64,000 nt of DNA. It comes from an uncultured Aquimarina sp. (GTDB taxonomy: Bacteria; Bacteroidota; Bacteroidia; Flavobacteriales; Flavobacteriaceae). The translations under genes were made by a program, and so were the position numbers. The notes under the pieces are model-generated. The model made no database searches. It was not told the origin of the DNA and worked only from the letters and a program-made list of their open reading frames with translations. This document shows positions 28,180 to 37,377 of this stretch, piece by piece (the stretch's first letter is position 1; every line of letters begins with the position of its first letter). The stretch covers positions 55,227 through 119,226 of the forward strand of contig NZ_CANLOZ010000012.1 of NCBI RefSeq assembly GCF_947492965.1, given 5' to 3'.

Positions 28180-29853
28180 ATGACAGATTTTCTTTTCAAA
28201 AAAGATTATATAATACTATACATATTATTGCTTATAGTATATATATCTGGATTATGGATTCCCTTAATGGAGAATGATTCCGCACAACATGCAACAATGG
28301 CAATGCGGATGTATCTGGAAAATGACTTCCTTAATATTTATAAAGCAGGAAGAGATTATCTAGATAAGCCACATATGCATTTTTGGCTTGCAGCTTTATC
28401 ATTTAAAATATTTGGAATATCAGATTGGGCGTATAGAATTCCTGCTTTGTTATTTACAGGAATAGGAGCAATCTCTTGTTATGGATTGGCTAAAGAGTTT
28501 TATGGAAAACAAGCAAGACATATTGCTTCATTAGTTTTTTTATCTGCTCAAGCAATTGTTCTTTCTAATCATGATGTAAGAACAGATGCTGTTCTTACAG
28601 GCGCTACTATTTTTGGAATATGGCAACTAGTATTATATATAAATCATGAAAAAGTTGTTCATGCTATTTTAGGAGCGGTTGGAGTAGCCATAGCTTTTTC
28701 TACGAAAGGTCAATTAGGAGTCTTTGTTGCAGGAATCTGCATACTAACATATGTGTCATATAACCGAAGATGGTACGTGATTTGGTCTTGGAAAACTTTA
28801 ATCGGTATTTTATCATTCATTATCTCAATATTACCAGTTTTGTATGCGTATTATGTTCAATTCGATTTACATCCCGAAAAAATTATACATGGCCAGTCGA
28901 ATGTTTCTGGAATTAGGTTTATTCTTTGGGATCAAAGTTTTAATAGATTAACGGCCTCTGGTTTTAAAGAAACTAGCCCTGATTATTTTTTCTTTTTTCA
29001 TACCCTTTTATGGGCGTTTTTACCATGGTCAATCATAGCATACTTAGCTTTATTTAATAGATGTAAAGAACTATGGATAAACAAATTTATTTTTAAACCT
29101 AAACTAGAAACATTAACCTCCTTAGGTGTTTTCGTAGTTCTGATAGTTATTAGTTTTTCAAAGTTTAAATTGCCGCATTATTTAAACAACATATTACCAA
29201 TATTATCTGTTTTAGTAGCAGGTTATTTAACAGAATTGTACAACAAGAATAAAAAACGTACTTCTCAGGTATTTTTAGTGCTACAGTATGTTATACTAAC
29301 CACTGGTAGTATTTTAGTATTGTTTCTTATATTTTGGGCTTTTCCGATGCCACACGTTGGTATTATTTTGTGTTATTTACTGTTGTTAGTAGGATTAAGT
29401 TATGTAATAACTACAAAAATGAAAACGATAAGAAAATTGATCATTCTATCGGTATCGTATATGATTTTGATCAATTTTTGTTTAAATACTCAATTTTACC
29501 CAAAACTATTATTATATCAGGCAGGTAACAATGCTGCAAGAGTAATTAATTCGGAGGATATTAATAAAACTGATGTCCTGATGTTAAATGGAAGACCTAG
29601 CTGGTCACTCGACTTTTACACCAAAAGAATTACCCCTACAGTTCATATTTCAGAAGTATCAAGTACAGTGAAAAGTGGTCAATGGTTATTTCTATATGGC
29701 AATAAGTTGGAGTCGTTGAAAGCTATGAATATAAGCTGGTCAAGAGAATATGAGATATATCACCATAGGATTACCAGGTTATCTTTAGAGTTTTTGAATC
29801 CTAATACAAGAGATGCTATCTTAGAAAAAGCATATCTAATCCAAGTTGAATAA
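28180..29853 (+). CDS. GT39-family membrane glycosyltransferase (third copy)
   Basis: 557 residues with about 12 hydrophobic segments. The first loop reads PLMENDSAQHATMAMRMYLE, with Asp but without the adjacent Glu found in the other two copies, followed by YLDKPHMHFWLAALSFKIFG, the typical GT39 motif. After residue 450 comes a soluble domain. It is divergent from the GT2 operon across 195 bases. Having three GT39 enzymes in 8 kb suggests successive addition of sugars or modification of several acceptors (lipid A, glycoprotein or capsule). Confidence 0.82.
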   Translation: MTDFLFKKDYIILYILLLIVYISGLWIPLMENDSAQHATMAMRMYLENDFLNIYKAGRDYLDKPHMHFWLAALSFKIFGISDWAYRIPALLFTGIGAISCYGLAKEFYGKQARHIASLVFLSAQAIVLSNHDVRTDAVLTGATIFGIWQLVLYINHEKVVHAILGAVGVAIAFSTKGQLGVFVAGICILTYVSYNRRWYVIWSWKTLIGILSFIISILPVLYAYYVQFDLHPEKIIHGQSNVSGIRFILWDQSFNRLTASGFKETSPDYFFFFHTLLWAFLPWSIIAYLALFNRCKELWINKFIFKPKLETLTSLGVFVVLIVISFSKFKLPHYLNNILPILSVLVAGYLTELYNKNKKRTSQVFLVLQYVILTTGSILVLFLIFWAFPMPHVGIILCYLLLLVGLSYVITTKMKTIRKLIILSVSYMILINFCLNTQFYPKLLLYQAGNNAARVINSEDINKTDVLMLNGRPSWSLDFYTKRITPTVHISEVSSTVKSGQWLFLYGNKLESLKAMNISWSREYEIYHHRITRLSLEFLNPNTRDAILEKAYLIQVE

Positions 29854-29875
29854 TTATTTGTGTAATGCAACCTGG

Positions 29876-30928
29876 TTATGCTAAGGTTTTTGATTTATTG
29901 ATTCTTTGTTTTCGAATGAAATAAGAAATATACCATTCTGTAAAACGCTTCACTCCTTCTTGTAAATTGGTTTGTGGAGTGTATCCAACAGCTTCTGTTA
30001 GACTAGATATATCCGCATATGTTTTTTGAACATCACCTGGTTGCATTGGCATAAAGTTCTTCTTTGCCTTAGTATTCAAATTTTTCTCGATTGAATCAAT
30101 AAAGTCCATAAGCTTAATTGGATTGCTATTTCCGATATTATGAAGCACATATGGAATGTGTCCTTTTTCGGCATCTGGAATATCAAATATTACTTTTACA
30201 ATTCCTTCTACGATATCATCTATGTAAGTAAAATCTCGTTCCATATTACCGTTATTAAAGACTTGTATTGGTCTATTATTTATAATAGCTTCGGCAAATA
30301 GCGATGGTGCCATATCTGGTCGTCCCCAAGGACCATAAACTGTAAAAAAACGCAAGCCAGTTGTTGGAATTTTGAATAAATGGCTATAAGTATAAGCCAT
30401 AAGTTCATTGCTTTTTTTTGTAGCTGCGTATAAACTAATAGGATGATCTACACAATCATCTATAGAAAATGGTGTTTTTTTGGTGTTACCATATACTGAA
30501 GAACTGGATGCATATGCAAGATGTTTAACAGGATAGTGTCTACACGCTTCTAAAATATTCAAAAAACCTTCTACATTACTTTTAATATATACGTCTGGAT
30601 TTTCTAAGCTATAACGTACACCCGCTTGAGCAGCCAGATGTATAATAGCGTCAAAACGTTCATATCGAAATAAATCCATTAATGCGGCTTTCTGAGTCAA
30701 TTCCATTTTAATAAATCGATACTGAGAATGGATACTTGATTGAACATATTTTTTTTCAACAATCAAGTTCTTAGGTATACCCACCTTTTTAAGCCTGTCA
30801 TATTTTAGCTGAGGATCATAATATGAATTTATATTGTCAAAACCAATGACTTCGTGTCCCATGGTCAAAAGTCTACGGGTTACATGAAAACCAATAAATC
30901 CAGCTGCTCCTGTTACTAAAATTTTCAT
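29876..30928 (-). CDS. NAD-dependent sugar epimerase (UDP-glucuronate 4-epimerase-like)
   Basis: 350 residues of extended short-chain dehydrogenase. NAD-binding GAAGFIG lies at residues 7-13, the FDNINSYYDPQLKYDRL segment is typical of UDP-glucuronate epimerases, SSSVYGNTKKTPF holds the catalytic Ser/Thr, and YAATKKSNE holds the Tyr-x3-Lys pair. RDFTYIDDIVEGI follows. It likely interconverts UDP-GlcA and UDP-GalA as substrate for the nearby transferases. A related GDP- or dTDP-sugar activity cannot be excluded. It is cotranscribed with the upstream phosphatase gene (31-base gap). Confidence 0.88.
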   Translation of the reverse strand: MKILVTGAAGFIGFHVTRRLLTMGHEVIGFDNINSYYDPQLKYDRLKKVGIPKNLIVEKKYVQSSIHSQYRFIKMELTQKAALMDLFRYERFDAIIHLAAQAGVRYSLENPDVYIKSNVEGFLNILEACRHYPVKHLAYASSSSVYGNTKKTPFSIDDCVDHPISLYAATKKSNELMAYTYSHLFKIPTTGLRFFTVYGPWGRPDMAPSLFAEAIINNRPIQVFNNGNMERDFTYIDDIVEGIVKVIFDIPDAEKGHIPYVLHNIGNSNPIKLMDFIDSIEKNLNTKAKKNFMPMQPGDVQKTYADISSLTEAVGYTPQTNLQEGVKRFTEWYISYFIRKQRINKSKTLA

Positions 30929-30959
30929 TTGATTATAGATTAGGTTAGTTAAGAATCAA

Positions 30960-31574
30960 TTATTGAGATGAATTGTTTTCCGATACAACTTCTGATGATG
31001 CATATTCATTCGTTCTTCTTACTTCATAGGCTTTTAACCACTCTCCTTTAGGTGTCCCATTATCAAAGGAACTTAGAAGTACTGGGAAGACAGTTTTTTT
31101 TCTAGCTTCTTCATTAGAAAAGCCTTCATATTCAATACGGTACAAAGCTGTGTATAAAACCGCTCTACCAGTTCCATGATGACAATGAATCAATATTGGA
31201 TAAGATATGTCCTTATCTAAAACATCAAAAAACTGTTCTAAATTTTCCTTACTAGGTATTTGGTGAGATGGAATATTAATATGTGTTACATTATCTATGG
31301 TTTCTATAATGTCATGCTCTCTAGTAATATCATTGGTGAGACTTGGATTTAGAGGGTCTATAACAGCTCCAATTCTTAAGTCAATAACAGTTTTTATACC
31401 ATATTTGTTTAGATAACTCTCAATTTTATCAGCAGGAATCGCCGCAGATCTATATACCTTTCCAGATGTTACCTCTGTAAACCTATAATTAAAGTGTACA
31501 TGATAAACATACAGAGTGGTAAATACAATAGCAATAGATAACAAAGAAAAAATAAACTTTTTGGTTGTTTTCAT
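30960..31574 (-). CDS. Membrane-anchored dual-specificity / tyrosine phosphatase-like protein
   Basis: 204 residues. A single N-terminal membrane segment (FIFSLLSIAIVFTTLYVYHV) points to periplasmic display. The P-loop is HCHHGTGRA near residue 128, which fits H-C-x5-R of Cys-based phosphatases, and the general-acid region lies around NIPSHQIPSK. VYRSAAIPADKIE and TVIDLRIG resemble the start of DSP-like domains. It may act on phospho-lipid or phospho-sugar groups rather than protein, given its place next to an epimerase and glycosyltransferases. The substrate is unknown. Confidence 0.82.
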   Translation of the reverse strand: MKTTKKFIFSLLSIAIVFTTLYVYHVHFNYRFTEVTSGKVYRSAAIPADKIESYLNKYGIKTVIDLRIGAVIDPLNPSLTNDITREHDIIETIDNVTHINIPSHQIPSKENLEQFFDVLDKDISYPILIHCHHGTGRAVLYTALYRIEYEGFSNEEARKKTVFPVLLSSFDNGTPKGEWLKAYEVRRTNEYASSEVVSENNSSQ

Positions 31575-31885
31575 TACTGTGTTTTTTAAATTTCATTTAC
31601 GAAGTTAAAGAATCAAAAGACCTAAAAACAGGAATAAAGACAACCCTAATAATTTAATAATGATTCATAAACAATTGCCTTGAAATTTATTTTTTATGAT
31701 AACTTTTTAATAACAAAATTTGATTTAAAAAATTGATTATTAGAGTTTTAAAATTTTAAAATCAACCAATAAGTGTTTTTGTAGGGAAGAACAGTTTAGT
31801 TAAAAATTAATTAATCTACAGGTAATAAAAAGCGTTGAGGAAAACTATAATTTTAGATGCTTAACTAACTTATAAATCATTTAAA
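31575..31885. other. Divergent intergenic region
   Basis: AT-rich, no gene. It presumably contains promoters for the minus-strand phosphatase-epimerase pair and the plus-strand lipoprotein. A TTTTAAAATTTTAAAA palindrome lies at about 31745-31763; its meaning is unclear. Confidence 0.35.
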
Positions 31886-32887
31886 ATGAAAAAAATTATT
31901 ACACTTTTTATTATAGTGCTTATATTATGTGCATGCGAATCAAATGAGGATATTTATGTTTTTGAGGAGGATGTGTCTGAGAATAAAAATTCTAGTTTCT
32001 ATTTAGATTTAGCTTATCAACATGCACCTGTACACTATCAAGATGTAGATAGAACGGGTTCTCATGGTTTAAGCGGAAAAGCGGATTACATTACTGCTTA
32101 TGATTTTGATGGTGATCTAAATGCAAAAAATAATTGGGACAACATTGCCAATTCCTCCAGAAAAGGAAATGCAGTTGGTTATTATTCCGTTGTAGAAACA
32201 AGTACGCACTATTTTATTACCTATGCATTTTTTCATCCAAGAGACTGGACAGATATTTGGTTTTTATATCATTTTGATGAGCATGAAAATGATCTTGAAG
32301 GTGTACTTACAGTTGTAAAAAAAGACAACTCTACCTACGGTACAGCAATTGGGGCTGTAACCATATTTCATTCTGATTTTTATTCTTACAAAGCTTCAAA
32401 CTCCGGATTAACTAATGGGAGTGAAGATATAGATGGTACTTTAACTACTCAAAATCATAATGGAATTAATAGATTTAAAACTTCTGCAGAGGCAAAAGGA
32501 CATGGTATCAAAGCACATGCTAAACAACAACCTGGAGGGAGTGATTATGTAGTATATTTTCCTAGTAAAACCACTAGCGAACATCCATCTGATATTTATG
32601 ATAGAAATGTAAAATATAAATTGGTGAATATATTTGAAAACGGTGGGATGTGGGATCAACGTTTTAATACAAACCTTTTTAGTAATGCCAAATCATTTCA
32701 AAAATCATACGGTAGTGGATCTGCCAATGCACCCTGGAACTGGGATGATAAAGATGATGGAGGTAATCAGGGACTATTAGCAGGAGGTATTGCATATTAC
32801 CCCGCTCATTTGGTCGATGAGTATTTTAATGGGTTAGGAAACTTTAGTAAAACTTATATTTACAATCCGTATCTTGGGATAGAATAA
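31886..32887 (+). CDS. Secreted lipoprotein of unknown function
   Basis: 333 residues. The signal peptide ends in ILCACESNED, a clear lipobox with acidic residues after Cys. I cannot name the family. The mature part has many Asp, His, Trp and Tyr residues, including YFITYAFFHPRDWTD and HFDEHENDLEGV near residue 133, then a KGHGIKAHAK segment. The His/Asp-rich HENDLEG motif loosely recalls the GHRHDWE heptapeptide of NPP1/NLP necrosis-inducing proteins, but similarity outside it is not evident to me. It is monocistronic with a terminator at 32912. It could be a metal-binding surface protein. Confidence 0.7.
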   Translation: MKKIITLFIIVLILCACESNEDIYVFEEDVSENKNSSFYLDLAYQHAPVHYQDVDRTGSHGLSGKADYITAYDFDGDLNAKNNWDNIANSSRKGNAVGYYSVVETSTHYFITYAFFHPRDWTDIWFLYHFDEHENDLEGVLTVVKKDNSTYGTAIGAVTIFHSDFYSYKASNSGLTNGSEDIDGTLTTQNHNGINRFKTSAEAKGHGIKAHAKQQPGGSDYVVYFPSKTTSEHPSDIYDRNVKYKLVNIFENGGMWDQRFNTNLFSNAKSFQKSYGSGSANAPWNWDDKDDGGNQGLLAGGIAYYPAHLVDEYFNGLGNFSKTYIYNPYLGIE

Positions 32888-32911
32888 TTTTCTTAAAAGA
32901 CCTATAAAAAG

Positions 32912-32946
32912 AGGAGTTATACCATGTGTTTAACTCCTTTTTTATA
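32912..32946 (+). terminator. Terminator of the unknown lipoprotein gene
   Basis: AGGAGTTA (32912-32919) pairs with TAACTCCT (32931-32938), followed by a T-run. Confidence 0.8.
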
Positions 32947-33059
32947 TGGTAAATAAGTCAAATTTAAATAATTCCTTAGATTTTGTTTAAAATTATGTTA
33001 AACCATCATTTGTAGGTAAAACGTTTTATACTTTTCAGCTTCGTATACAACACAATAGC

Positions 33060-35930
33060 ATGATTAAAAACATATTCACTTTTATTTTTTTGAGTTTTAC
33101 TCTTGTGGCTTTTGCTCAGAAAAAACAACTAACTCATGATGATTATGACCTTTGGAAACGTATTTCAGATACTAAAATATCGAATACCGGGAAATTGATT
33201 GTTTCAGTAATTGAAACCACTACTAAAAGAGGTGATGGCTACCTAAAGATTTATAATACCGAGACTAAAAATGATTTTACCTTTTTTAATGGGTATGATA
33301 CGTCAATTACTGAAGATGAAAGTTTTGTAATTTTTAAGCGAAAACCATCCTATCAAACCACTAGAAAAGAAAAGAAGAAGAAATTTAAGAAAGATCAAAA
33401 AGCTAAGGACGATTTATTTATCTACGATGTAATTAATAATAAGTTGTATGACTCTATAGGAAGGATAAGTTCCTATAAAATTTCAGAGAAATCTAATGGC
33501 TGGTTAGTTATTAAAAAAATTAAGGATACAAAACCCGATAAGAAAAATGATAAAGAAGAAAAACAGGAAAAAGATACTGTAAAAGTAAAATTAGGAAAAG
33601 CGTTTACACAAGATTATGCATTGGTATATGATCTAAAGGCCAAGAAAAAAGATACGATTTTTCAGATTAAAGATTTTATACTATCTAAAGAAGGAGATCA
33701 GTTTTATTACACCCAAACCGAGCATAGTAAAAAAGGAAAGAAAGATAAAGAAAATAGAAAAAGAGATTTGGGGGTTTTTGCATATAATGCGATTACAAAA
33801 ACCAAAAATGTAATCGATACGACAAGGTATTTATATGATAAATTATCCGTAGACAAAACTGGTAATCATTTCTCTTTTATTGCGGTTAAAGATTCCACTC
33901 ATGTAGATTCCCTGAAATATGAGTTATTCTATTATAGGGATAAAAAACTAATCAGTATTGTAGATAGTTTAGGTAAGAACCTTAGAAATAATTGGGAGCT
34001 TAGTAATGCAAAGACTTCTTTCTTTTCAGAGCACAGCAAACGACTTTACTTTTATTCAAAACCTAAAATAATATTTCATAATGATACTACACTTTTAGAA
34101 GATGAAATCCCTCAGGTAGATGTTTGGAATTGGAAGGATAAAATGGTACAACCCGAACAAAATGCTAGGTTAGAGGAATTAAAAAATGAAGCTTTTCTCT
34201 CTTATTATGATATCAAAAATCAATCGGTTGTAAAATTACAAGATGATTTTATAGACAATCTTATTTTAGATAAAGATAATGAGCAGAAATTTATACTTGG
34301 AGCAGCTGGATCTCCATATGATGTTCAAAGGTCATGGTATTTTCCTTGGTTTAGAGATTTTTACGTTATCGATACTAATTCTGGACAAAAACGTTTAGCG
34401 CTTGCAAAAGCAGCCTTACAACCAATATTGTCGTTAGATGGAAAGTATGCGTTGTATTATGATATAGAACAGAAAAACTGGTTTTCTTTAGAGTTAGCAA
34501 GTTTAAAAAAGACCAATCTTACAAAAGAAGTCAATGTGGCTTTTTATGATGAGGATGATGACCACCCAATGCAACCTTTTCCTCATGGATTTGGAGGATT
34601 CGATAAAAATGGTAATGCACTAATTTATGACAAGTATGATATCTGGAAAGTTACTTTATCAGGTGAGACAAAACCTGTAAATGTAACTACCAATGGTAGA
34701 AAACGTAATATCGAATATAGAACCTTGCAATTAGATGATAAAAATAGAAATCAGGCTTCTTATAGTAATGACAAATTGTTGATCACTAGTTTTGATAAAA
34801 CTACGAAGGCCTCTGGGTTGTATACATTAGTGAATAATAAATTGAAGGAGAAAATAAAACCAACAGAATTTTTTATCAATGACTATAGTAAAGCTAAGAA
34901 AGGAGAACTAATTACGTTTACTAAGCAAAACTTCGATACGTTCCAGGATTTGCATTATACTAATGATGATTTTGATAAGACTGAACAAATAACAAATGTG
35001 AATCCTCAGAAAGAAAATTTTAAATGGGGAACTGCAGAGTTGTTTACTTGGAAAAGTTATGATGGCAAAAAGCTAGAAGGTATCGTATATAAACCTGAAA
35101 ATTTTGATCCCTCAAAAAAGTACCCTTTGATCACGTATTTTTATGAGAAAAGATCCGACAGCTATCGAAACTATTATACACCAAGACCTAGTGCTTCCAT
35201 TGTAAACCCTTCTTATCTGGTTAGTAATGGTTACATAATGTTTGTACCAGATATTGTTTATCAAGATGGAAAACCTGGTGCTAGTGCTTATAATTGTATT
35301 GTATCTGGTGTGGAAGCATTAGAACAGAAGGGGTATATAGATAGCGAAAATATGGCTATCCAAGGACAAAGTTGGGGAGGATATCAGGTAGCCTATTTAG
35401 TTACGGTTACCAATAAATTTAAAGCTGCAATGGCTGGAGCTCCAGTAAGTAATATGACATCAGCATACGGAGGAATTCGCTGGCAATCTGGATTGAGTAG
35501 AGCTTTTCAGTATGAACGAACGCAAAGTCGTATTGGTAAAAACCTATGGGATGGATTTGATCTGTATATAGAAAATTCTCCTTTATTCGGAATTCCGAAA
35601 ATAGAAACTCCTTTGTTGATGATGCATAACGATAAAGATGGAGCAGTACCTTATTATCAGGGTATAGAAATGTTTATGGGAATGCGTAGATTAGGTAAAC
35701 CCGCTTGGCTTTTGGTATATAACGATGAGGCTCATAATCTTAGAAAAGAAAAAAATAGACAAGACTTATCAATACGGATGATGCAATTTTTTGATCATTA
35801 CTTGCAAGGAAAACCAGCTCCTATATGGATGACTAAAGGTGTTTCTAGAGTGGATAAAGGAAAAGACTTTGGGTATGATTTAGAGGAGACACCACTGAGT
35901 ATGCAAAAAGCTACTCCCAGTCCCAACTAA
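33060..35930 (+). CDS. S9-family prolyl-oligopeptidase-like secreted peptidase
   Basis: 956 residues with a signal peptide (FTFIFLSFTLVAFAQ). Residues 20-650 form a divergent beta-propeller with long Lys-rich inserts (EKKKKFKKDQKAKDD). The C-terminal alpha/beta-hydrolase domain has the nucleophile GQSWGG with Ser771, Asp860 in HNDKDGAV and His892 in NDEAHNL, so the triad is complete. It likely cleaves peptides in the periplasm as part of protein scavenging. It is single, and its 3' end overlaps the opposite-strand GNAT gene by 20 bases. Overall family placement is firm; specificity is unknown. Confidence 0.92.
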   Translation: MIKNIFTFIFLSFTLVAFAQKKQLTHDDYDLWKRISDTKISNTGKLIVSVIETTTKRGDGYLKIYNTETKNDFTFFNGYDTSITEDESFVIFKRKPSYQTTRKEKKKKFKKDQKAKDDLFIYDVINNKLYDSIGRISSYKISEKSNGWLVIKKIKDTKPDKKNDKEEKQEKDTVKVKLGKAFTQDYALVYDLKAKKKDTIFQIKDFILSKEGDQFYYTQTEHSKKGKKDKENRKRDLGVFAYNAITKTKNVIDTTRYLYDKLSVDKTGNHFSFIAVKDSTHVDSLKYELFYYRDKKLISIVDSLGKNLRNNWELSNAKTSFFSEHSKRLYFYSKPKIIFHNDTTLLEDEIPQVDVWNWKDKMVQPEQNARLEELKNEAFLSYYDIKNQSVVKLQDDFIDNLILDKDNEQKFILGAAGSPYDVQRSWYFPWFRDFYVIDTNSGQKRLALAKAALQPILSLDGKYALYYDIEQKNWFSLELASLKKTNLTKEVNVAFYDEDDDHPMQPFPHGFGGFDKNGNALIYDKYDIWKVTLSGETKPVNVTTNGRKRNIEYRTLQLDDKNRNQASYSNDKLLITSFDKTTKASGLYTLVNNKLKEKIKPTEFFINDYSKAKKGELITFTKQNFDTFQDLHYTNDDFDKTEQITNVNPQKENFKWGTAELFTWKSYDGKKLEGIVYKPENFDPSKKYPLITYFYEKRSDSYRNYYTPRPSASIVNPSYLVSNGYIMFVPDIVYQDGKPGASAYNCIVSGVEALEQKGYIDSENMAIQGQSWGGYQVAYLVTVTNKFKAAMAGAPVSNMTSAYGGIRWQSGLSRAFQYERTQSRIGKNLWDGFDLYIENSPLFGIPKIETPLLMMHNDKDGAVPYYQGIEMFMGMRRLGKPAWLLVYNDEAHNLRKEKNRQDLSIRMMQFFDHYLQGKPAPIWMTKGVSRVDKGKDFGYDLEETPLSMQKATPSPN

Positions 35931-36447
35931 TGATATGCCACTGTATAGCATCAGCCTGATAAACGATTAAATCTTTAAAACCAATTGCACGATGTGCTTC
36001 TAATGATCTGTGATTGTTCGAAGCAACTTCAGTTATTAGCAAGGAATATTTTTCTTGTAAGGAGGATTTCATTTTTTGATAAAGACCTCGGAATATTCCT
36101 TGTCTTCTATATGCTTTGTCAACACATACTTGTCCCATGACAATGTAGTTGGTTTTTGGCTCAATCAAAGAGTCAATTTTCACAAACATCGGTTTGAGAA
36201 CTTCAATATCATTTCCAAAATCCTTGGTCATACATAATGCGTATCCAACAACCTTATCATCATGTTTGGCAATGATATGTTGTTGCTGGGTGTTCATTTT
36301 TTTAAGAATATCAAAATTATGTTTTACAGTAACAAAACCTTCTTTTTGTTTCTCGTTGGAAGAGATGGATTCAGATAAATTGTTTTGCTGTAATGCTAGT
36401 ATTTGATGTAATTCTTCATCTTTTGAGGCTATGGTGTATGTGATCAT
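35911..36447 (-). CDS. GNAT-family N-acetyltransferase
   Basis: 178 residues. The acetyl-CoA-binding motif A is visible as VCVDKAYRRQGIFRGLYQKM (R-x-x-G-x-G/A pattern) near residues 105-125, with a preceding beta-strand KVVGYALCMT and a later NHRSLEAHRAIGF. The acceptor cannot be predicted. The gene converges on the S9 peptidase gene with a 20-base overlap at the stop codons. Confidence 0.88.
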   Translation of the reverse strand: MITYTIASKDEELHQILALQQNNLSESISSNEKQKEGFVTVKHNFDILKKMNTQQQHIIAKHDDKVVGYALCMTKDFGNDIEVLKPMFVKIDSLIEPKTNYIVMGQVCVDKAYRRQGIFRGLYQKMKSSLQEKYSLLITEVASNNHRSLEAHRAIGFKDLIVYQADAIQWHIISWDWE

Positions 36448-36512
36448 GGAGAACTGTTTTGATAAAAATAATATTTTAGATTTCTAATAAGTATATCAAT
36501 TTATCAAAAATT

Positions 36513-36716
36513 TTAAGGTCGGTATTCTAAAATATCAGAGGGCTGACAATCTAGTTCTTTGCAAATTGCTTCAAGTGTAGAGAACCTGATCGCTTTTGCT
36601 TTTCCAGATTTAAGAATCGAAAGATTGGCAGTAGTGATACCTATTTTTTCAGCCAATTCTTTACTCTTCATTTTTCGTTTGGCAAGCATAATATCAAGAT
36701 TAACAATTATAGGCAT
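36513..36716 (-). CDS. Small Xre-family regulator (YozG-like)
   Basis: 67 residues, a single Cro/C1-type HTH: MLAKRKMKSKELAEKIGITT, then NLSILKSGKAKAIRFSTLEA and a CQPSDILEY ending, the conserved form of the YozG family. It follows the DUF2975 gene by 2 bases; this pairing is widespread in Firmicutes and Bacteroidota. It probably represses its own operon through the inverted repeats at 37233 and 37261; that is inference. Confidence 0.92.
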   Translation of the reverse strand: MPIIVNLDIMLAKRKMKSKELAEKIGITTANLSILKSGKAKAIRFSTLEAICKELDCQPSDILEYRP

Positions 36717-36718
36717 AA

Positions 36719-37222
36719 TTAAATAGTTAAATCGTTTTCGTTTTGAAGTGTTCTTGCCTTGGAAAATACCTCGTGGAGATATAAAAAGAATAAACCTATA
36801 ATTGGAAATAAAATAATAGAAGTATCTATTTCGAATATAAGTTTGTTTTCTAAAAATAAGTTTGTAAATATTTTTGCTGATATTTCTATGATACTAATCA
36901 TAATAAATAGCTTTCCTGAGTTCTTAAAGTTTTTAATCACAGCGGGCGAAAAGTGATTTCCTTCTGACAAGTCAGAAAGACTTTTTGTTAAAAGTTCAAT
37001 AGACTTAAAAAAAATAAAAAGCATACCTAGATATAATAGTTGAATAATTACAACTTTTATAGAATTAGAACTATATAACGTATCACTTTCTAAGAAATGT
37101 GGATTGATCATTTTGGGAACAAAGAATCGGTATACTAAAGAAATAAAACTAATTCCTAAGCCAAATCCTACAAAGTAATAATAAAAGTTAATTAGCTTTT
37201 TTAAAATATATATCGGTTTCAT
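36719..37222 (-). CDS. DUF2975 membrane protein
   Basis: 167 residues from ATG 37222 (an upstream in-frame ATG at 37252 would overlap the candidate operator and add an uncharged extension, so I prefer the shorter form). Four hydrophobic segments: FYYYFVGFGLGISFISLVY, IKVVIIQLLYLGMLFIFFKS, the FIMISIIEISAKIFTNLF region, and IILFPIIGLFFLYL. FKSIELLTKSLSDLSEGNHF followed by a phenylalanine-rich stretch is the DUF2975 signature. Function unknown; it always accompanies the small Xre regulator and may sense a membrane or envelope state. Confidence 0.85.
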   Translation of the reverse strand: MKPIYILKKLINFYYYFVGFGLGISFISLVYRFFVPKMINPHFLESDTLYSSNSIKVVIIQLLYLGMLFIFFKSIELLTKSLSDLSEGNHFSPAVIKNFKNSGKLFIMISIIEISAKIFTNLFLENKLIFEIDTSIILFPIIGLFFLYLHEVFSKARTLQNENDLTI

Positions 37223-37232
37223 TATTGTAAAA

Positions 37233-37249
37233 TTATTGTTTAACGATAA
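37233..37249. promoter_or_regulatory. Candidate operator 1 of the DUF2975-Xre operon
   Basis: TTATTGTTTAACGATAA is a 17-bp inverted repeat with one mismatch. It lies just upstream of the DUF2975 start, and its centre is about 32 bp (three helical turns) from operator 2. Likely bound by the Xre regulator. Confidence 0.5.
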
Positions 37250-37260
37250 CAAATATACAA

Positions 37261-37285
37261 AAATTATTGTTTTTCAATAATTTTT
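37261..37285. promoter_or_regulatory. Candidate operator 2 of the DUF2975-Xre operon
   Basis: AAAATTATTG and CAATAATTTT form perfect 10-bp arms around TTTTT. They share the TTATTG half-site with operator 1. A terminator is less likely, because the stem is nearly all A-T. Confidence 0.5.
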
Positions 37286-37333
37286 TATCAAAAAAGAATA
37301 TTTAATTGTTGTTTTTGAAATCATGATTATAAC

Positions 37334-37362
37334 TTTTGACTGCTGTTGTAAGTTCTATTTTG
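37334..37362 (+). promoter_or_regulatory. Promoter of the bioFDA operon
   Basis: TTTTG (37334-37338, -33 type) is followed after 17 bases by TATTTTG (37356-37362, close to TAnnTTTG). The ATG of bioF is at 37378, giving a very short leader. Confidence 0.45.
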
Positions 37363-37377
37363 TTGTATTTTAGCGGT

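Noticed and set aside
37336..37377. Longer start for bioF
   Set aside because: The extension covers the -33/-7 promoter and is not like any BioF N-terminus.
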